A stretch of DNA of 64,000 nucleotides from Actinotalea solisilvae (GTDB taxonomy: Bacteria; Actinomycetota; Actinomycetes; Actinomycetales; Cellulomonadaceae): NCBI RefSeq assembly GCF_016464425.1, contig NZ_JADDKQ010000003.1:124001-188000 (forward strand). Direction: 5' to 3'. This document shows positions 59,854-64,000 of this stretch, piece by piece (position 1 is the stretch's first letter; every line of letters starts with the position of its first letter). The position numbers and the translations under genes are program-made. The notes beneath the pieces were generated by a model, which searched no databases, was not told the DNA's origin, and saw only the letters and a list, made by a program, of their open reading frames with translations.

Positions 59854-62800
59854 ATGACCAGCTGGCGTGAGCTTGTGCTCACCGAGATTCGGCGCCGTTG
59901 GCGTCCGGGTCAGGAGTTCTCTCGCGGTGAATGGCTGCGCGTGAGCATGCCGGCTTTCGAGCACGCGTTCCCCGACAACCTTGCGTTGAAGGAGTCTGCC
60001 CAGAAGACGATCCAGAAGCTTCGTGACGAGGGTCTTGTGGAGTTCCTGGGCAATGGCGTCTACCGCCTGCCTGCCAGCCTCGCCGCGGACCGCACAGACC
60101 CACCCGCAACCGACGAGGGCGTCCGTCGCGGTGTGCTGACTCGCGCAGCGTTCGAGGTAGTGGCAGAGGGATCAGGACCGCTCCAGTCGAGCCGCGTTCT
60201 TGCGGGGATCCAGGAGCGGCTCCAGTTCACCGACCGAGAGCTCAGTACCAACGCAAGCGGCCAGGAGAGATGGCGAACGGCGGTGAGTGCAGCATTGTCG
60301 CGTGCCACCTTCGCGGGCTGGCTCGCTAGGGACGACAGCGGCGCGTACTACCTCACGGAGAGTGGCGCCGAAGCGCTTGAGGAGCTGTCCGGCGACGACC
60401 TCTGGCTGGAGATCAACCGTCGGTACACCGCATCCAGGCGCGACGGGGCTTCGCCAGCGGTCGGCTGGGACCCATTCCTCCTGTGGGCGCGCGAGCTCGC
60501 CGGGAGCGTCGACCTCGACGCGGAGGAGCGCGACTACAAGCTCAAGGCTGCGGAGAGGTGGGCGGCTGCCGGGGAGGCCTGCGTAGCCGGGGCGCCGGAG
60601 TGGGCCGAGCGCCTCAAGCAGGCGTGCGGTGCGGGGAACCTCGTCGACGCGTTTGCGCAGACGTGGTTGCGCAACCGGATCGTGGACCATCCGGACGAGG
60701 TGCGCGCCGCTTTCGCGGAGTTGTACGCGGCGGGGACGGTTCAGGCTGTGGAGGCGTTCGGGGAGCGGCTGGGCACCTGGGGCGAATACGTCAGCCCCGG
60801 CGATCGAACGGTGTTCGCGTCCTGCCTCCTGCTCGGCCGCGATCCCTCGTCGTTCGTGCCGTACCGACCGGCGCTCGCCAAGACGTGGGCAGAGCGCGTC
60901 GGCGAGCCCGCGGGGAGCACCCCCAGCGAGCGCTATGCGGCACTGCTGTCGCTCTGCGACGGGCTGCTTGAGCGGTGGGAGGGTCAGGAGCCGGCCCTGC
61001 GTGACCGGCTCGACGCGCAAGGCCTCGCTTGGCTCGTCATGAAGTGGGCCGCGCCGGACACGTGGGCACCGATGAAGCGGGCCGAGCTCCAGCACTGGCG
61101 CGACGGCCGTCCCGGCGAGGTGCGTGTGGAACGCGGCGAGAGCTTCTGCCCCACGATGGAAGCAGCAGTTTGGAAGGTGCTCGGCGCCGGCCTGCGCGGG
61201 GAGACCTCAGCCATTGTCAGCGGCGTGCGGAGCTGGTCCGTCGAGACAGCGCACGACCTCGCCGCACGGCTGCGCAGCGGCGAAAGCGGCCAGAAGTTCG
61301 CCGAGCGCCTGGGTCATCAGCTCGAGGGTGCGTCCGACGGCGTGCTGTGCCTAGCCGCCGAGCTGTTGTACATCCGTGACACACCACTGCACGACATGAA
61401 GGCCTCGACCAAGGCGGACCGCATCAACGGCGTCCTGGCCGCGATGTCGGGGGCGCCGTCGTTGCCGGACACGTTACGTGCGGGGCTGGACGACGGCCGC
61501 GCCTTCGCCGGCGGCCAGGGTTACCACGCGCGCGCGCCCGAGCATCTTCAGTGGCTGTGCCGGTTCGTGCTCCACTGGCTCGACGAGCCCGCTGACGTCG
61601 TCGACAAGGCTCTGCGAGACCCCTTCGCCTTCCGCGAAGTGACCACGAGCGTCCCCGAGGACTCCCCGTCGATCCGCTACGACCTCGAGCACCTGGCGTG
61701 GCCGGGCATCTTTCCGTCGATCGTCAGTGCGGCCCACCGCCGGAAGATCCGCAACGGCCTCATCTCTGATGTCGGGGCGCCGAGCGGCGACGACGACGAG
61801 CACGTGACGCGCGACCTGGTCGCCCTCCGCGCCCTGCATGAGCGCAAGAAGAAGGGCGCTGTCTCCTGGTACGAGCCGCCCTTCGTGAACCGCTGGCGCC
61901 CCGGCTCCTGGTCCGGTCCGCGAGCCTGGTTGGTGCGCTCTGACGCTCCGGAGGACGTCGCCGGGTGGCGCAAGACGGGCTGCGTCACGCTCCGCGACGA
62001 AGCCCAGCTGGCCCTCGAGCCGGGCTTGACCTTGGCCGAGGTATCGACGCTCGTAGCCGGCGGCTACGCGCACCTCCCGCCGTCCCAGCGCGACGAGATG
62101 GCCGCAGCCCTGCACACATTCCGCGAGGGGATGCAGGAGGGCGACCTGGTCGTGGCCCTGACGGGGCAGCGGCTCATCACCGGGACGCTGGACGACGCGC
62201 CACCGCCAGCGGTGCAGTCGCCGCTCCTGACGCGCCCGGTGCTATGGGCGGAGTCGCAGACACCGCTCGAGGCACTCCCCGCCAAGCTCAGCGCGGCGCT
62301 GGAACAGGAGGGGCACGTCGTCGACCTGACGGCGGTGTTCGACCTTCTCGCAGACTTGGCTGACGACTACCCGGAGACCACCGCCCACCGCGCGAGGACG
62401 GCGCCCCAGCAGACCGAGCGGGCGATGCTGCCAACCGTGTACCAGAGCCTGGCCGACGAGTTGTTCATGCCGGTCGCGCCGCTGCAGGAACTGGTCGACG
62501 TGCTCAACCGGCGGCGACAGGTCGTCATCTACGGGCCGCCCGGGACGGGCAAGACGTTCGTCGCCAAGAAGCTCGCGGAGCGGTTGGCCGGCGCGCAGGA
62601 CCCGAGCAAGGTTCGGCTCGTCCAGTTCCACCCCTCGTACGCGTACGAGGACTTCTTCGAAGGCTTCCGGCCGGTGGAGAAAGACGGCCAAGCGCACTTC
62701 GCCCTCCAGGACGGGCCGCTCAAGCTGATGGCGGCCGAGGCCGCCAAGGCGGAGAACCGCGGGAAGCCCTATGTGCTCATCATCGACGAGCTCAACCGTG

Positions 62801-63339
62801 CGAATCTCGCCAAGGTCTTCGGCGAGCTGTACTTCCTGCTGGAGTACCGCGAGGAGACCGTCCGGCTCCAGTACCAGCCGGACAAGCCCTTCAGCCTCCC
62901 GGACAACCTGTTGATCATCGGCACGATGAACACCGCGGACCGTTCGATCGCGCTTGTCGATGCAGCTATCCGGCGCCGCTTCCCGTTCTTCGAGATGCAT
63001 CCCCAACGCGAGCCCGTAAACGGGGTCCTCGCCGAGTTCGTTCGGCGCCGGCAGCTGAGCGACGACCGCGTCGCGTTGCTCGACGAGCTCAACGCCGCGA
63101 TGGGCCAGCGTGGTCACGACCTGCACATTGGGCCGTCGTACCTCATGCGGGACGGCCTCGACCAGCCAGGGGCGCTCGACTTGGTATGGCGGTACGACAT
63201 CCTGCCGCTGCTCCACGAGCACTTCTACGGCACCAAGCCGCCGGACGTCGTCGATCAGGAGTTCGGTCTGTCGTCGTTGCGCGAGAGGATCGAGCGCCGG
63301 GTCACCTCTGGCGAGGGCCCGGCCGAGCCGGAGGTCTGA
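59854..63339 (+). CDS. mcrB: McrB-family GTPase (5-methylcytosine restriction AAA+ subunit)
   Basis: 1161 residues. Residues 1-70 form a winged-helix-like domain (FSRGEWLRVSMPAFEHAF, TIQKLRDEGLVEFLGNGVY) likely used to bind DNA. A long helical region follows. The AAA+ GTPase occupies about 870-1140: YGPPGTGKTFVAKKL (Lys900), YEDFFEGFRPV, VLIIDELNRANLAKVFGEL (Asp978, Glu979) and the McrB signature GTMNTADRSIALVDAAIRRR. It drives translocation and cleavage with McrC. The start ATG has GGATGGGCAGCG upstream. It overlaps mcrC (TGATG). The large N-terminus differs from E. coli McrB and probably sets target recognition. Confidence 0.9.
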   Translation: MTSWRELVLTEIRRRWRPGQEFSRGEWLRVSMPAFEHAFPDNLALKESAQKTIQKLRDEGLVEFLGNGVYRLPASLAADRTDPPATDEGVRRGVLTRAAFEVVAEGSGPLQSSRVLAGIQERLQFTDRELSTNASGQERWRTAVSAALSRATFAGWLARDDSGAYYLTESGAEALEELSGDDLWLEINRRYTASRRDGASPAVGWDPFLLWARELAGSVDLDAEERDYKLKAAERWAAAGEACVAGAPEWAERLKQACGAGNLVDAFAQTWLRNRIVDHPDEVRAAFAELYAAGTVQAVEAFGERLGTWGEYVSPGDRTVFASCLLLGRDPSSFVPYRPALAKTWAERVGEPAGSTPSERYAALLSLCDGLLERWEGQEPALRDRLDAQGLAWLVMKWAAPDTWAPMKRAELQHWRDGRPGEVRVERGESFCPTMEAAVWKVLGAGLRGETSAIVSGVRSWSVETAHDLAARLRSGESGQKFAERLGHQLEGASDGVLCLAAELLYIRDTPLHDMKASTKADRINGVLAAMSGAPSLPDTLRAGLDDGRAFAGGQGYHARAPEHLQWLCRFVLHWLDEPADVVDKALRDPFAFREVTTSVPEDSPSIRYDLEHLAWPGIFPSIVSAAHRRKIRNGLISDVGAPSGDDDEHVTRDLVALRALHERKKKGAVSWYEPPFVNRWRPGSWSGPRAWLVRSDAPEDVAGWRKTGCVTLRDEAQLALEPGLTLAEVSTLVAGGYAHLPPSQRDEMAAALHTFREGMQEGDLVVALTGQRLITGTLDDAPPPAVQSPLLTRPVLWAESQTPLEALPAKLSAALEQEGHVVDLTAVFDLLADLADDYPETTAHRARTAPQQTERAMLPTVYQSLADELFMPVAPLQELVDVLNRRRQVVIYGPPGTGKTFVAKKLAERLAGAQDPSKVRLVQFHPSYAYEDFFEGFRPVEKDGQAHFALQDGPLKLMAAEAAKAENRGKPYVLIIDELNRANLAKVFGELYFLLEYREETVRLQYQPDKPFSLPDNLLIIGTMNTADRSIALVDAAIRRRFPFFEMHPQREPVNGVLAEFVRRRQLSDDRVALLDELNAAMGQRGHDLHIGPSYLMRDGLDQPGALDLVWRYDILPLLHEHFYGTKPPDVVDQEFGLSSLRERIERRVTSGEGPAEPEV

Positions 63340-64000
63340 TGGACTTCCGGCACGTCACCCTCGACGAGCTCGACTTGGAGGGCAGGGAGCTTGAGCTGAC
63401 CGCGCAGCAGGCGATGCTGCTCCGCGAGTCGAAGCTGGTCGACGTCCGTACGCTCGGCGGCGACCGGCATTGGCTGATGCCCAACGGCCGAGTCGGGGCA
63501 GTGCGGTTCGAGGACCTCCAGGTGAACGTGACGCCCAATCACAAGCTCGACGTCACACACCTGATGTTCCTCCTGGGCTACGCCAAGAACCCCGGCTTCC
63601 GCCCGGACTCCGTCGTCGGGGAGGCCCACGGGGACCTGTGGCCGGCGATGGCCCAGTCCCTCGCCGCATCAGTGGAGCGTGCCCTGAGGATGGGCGTGCT
63701 GCAGGGGTACACCTCCGAGCAGGAGGCCCTCTTGACGGTGCGCGGGCGCATCGCGTTCGAGGAGCAGATCCGCCGCCGGCCTGGCCACACCGTGCCGATC
63801 GAGGTTCGGTACGACGACTTCAGCCCCGACATCGCCGAGAACCAGATCCTCGTGGCGGCGATCCACCTGATGCTCGGTGTGCCACGCCTGGACGGCGAGA
63901 TCCGAAGGCGCCTGCTGCACCTCGACGCGCGATTCGTAGGAGTGAAGCGGCTGGTCCCGGGGACACCGACACCACGATGGCAGCCCACGCGCCTCAACGA
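63339..64000 (+). CDS. mcrC: McrC-family nuclease subunit, 3' part beyond window (partial)
   Basis: 220 residues visible, open at the right edge. MDFRHVTLDELDLEG then MLFLLGYAKNPGFRPDS match the McrC N-terminal beta region that docks on McrB. TSEQEALLTVRGRIAFEEQI and DDFSPDIAENQILVAAIHLM match the segment leading to the nuclease domain. The PD-(D/E)XK catalytic residues lie outside the window. The ATG overlaps the mcrB stop (ATGA-type), so the two are translated together. Confidence 0.88.
   Translation, partial: MDFRHVTLDELDLEGRELELTAQQAMLLRESKLVDVRTLGGDRHWLMPNGRVGAVRFEDLQVNVTPNHKLDVTHLMFLLGYAKNPGFRPDSVVGEAHGDLWPAMAQSLAASVERALRMGVLQGYTSEQEALLTVRGRIAFEEQIRRRPGHTVPIEVRYDDFSPDIAENQILVAAIHLMLGVPRLDGEIRRRLLHLDARFVGVKRLVPGTPTPRWQPTRLN

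Noticed and set aside
1-64000. tRNA, rRNA, insertion sequences, integrase and riboswitches
   Set aside because: Looked for by eye on both strands; no cloverleaf ends, transposase/integrase motifs or conserved aptamer cores were recognised. A covariance-model scan would be decisive.

Overview
The window comes from a very high-GC Gram-positive actinobacterium. Genes are packed tightly with many GTG starts and 4-base GTGA/ATGA overlaps. Regulators are of actinobacterial types, and there are DtxR/IdeR-type iron boxes, a GPP34-family protein and type VII (WXG100-like) secretion substrates. The gene content suggests Cellulomonadaceae or a near relative; this is inference, because there is no rRNA or housekeeping marker in the window.

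Left part (1-33 kb) is mostly chromosomal accessory and regulatory genes. It holds a TetR/oxidoreductase pair with a double operator, a GPP34 protein, a PadR regulator, and a type VII effector cassette with a calpain-type protease. A hemerythrin, a lipoprotein/DUF4190 pair and a VOC protein follow. Next is a four-gene overlapping operon: receiver, HEAT protein, membrane glycosyltransferase and hybrid-input histidine kinase. Then comes an iron-controlled block in which an FbpABC-like ferric ABC transporter and an adjacent adenylation-PCP-acyltransferase fusion each have an iron box. After that lie a secreted three-repeat protein, a large LuxR ATPase, an HMA chaperone, a MacB-like exporter, GNAT/MFS, SUFU and DUF2306 genes, a NarL-type two-component pair, and an HxlR/aldo-keto reductase pair.

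From 34 kb to the right edge the window is a conflict and defence region. It starts with a polymorphic-toxin cassette of WXG-like partner, PD-(D/E)XK nuclease toxin and two related immunity-like genes. Next are a DUF429 protein and a 2143-residue transglutaminase-like/DUF4011/SF1 helicase/Vsr-like protein, a NERD-helicase, and an HNH endonuclease that may be modification-dependent. A damaged small-gene stretch follows, with two frameshifted genes and an EcsC-like gene. Then comes a four-gene cluster of SNF2 helicase, DUF4391, type III Mod and type III Res, and finally McrB and a partial McrC.

The strongest candidates for little-described biology are the SNF2-DUF4391-Mod-Res operon, the transglutaminase-like domain on the DUF4011/Vsr helicase with its coupled DUF429 gene, the iron-regulated A-PCP-acyltransferase protein, and the two type VII-style effector cassettes. 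No tRNA, rRNA, CRISPR array, transposase or integrase was recognised.
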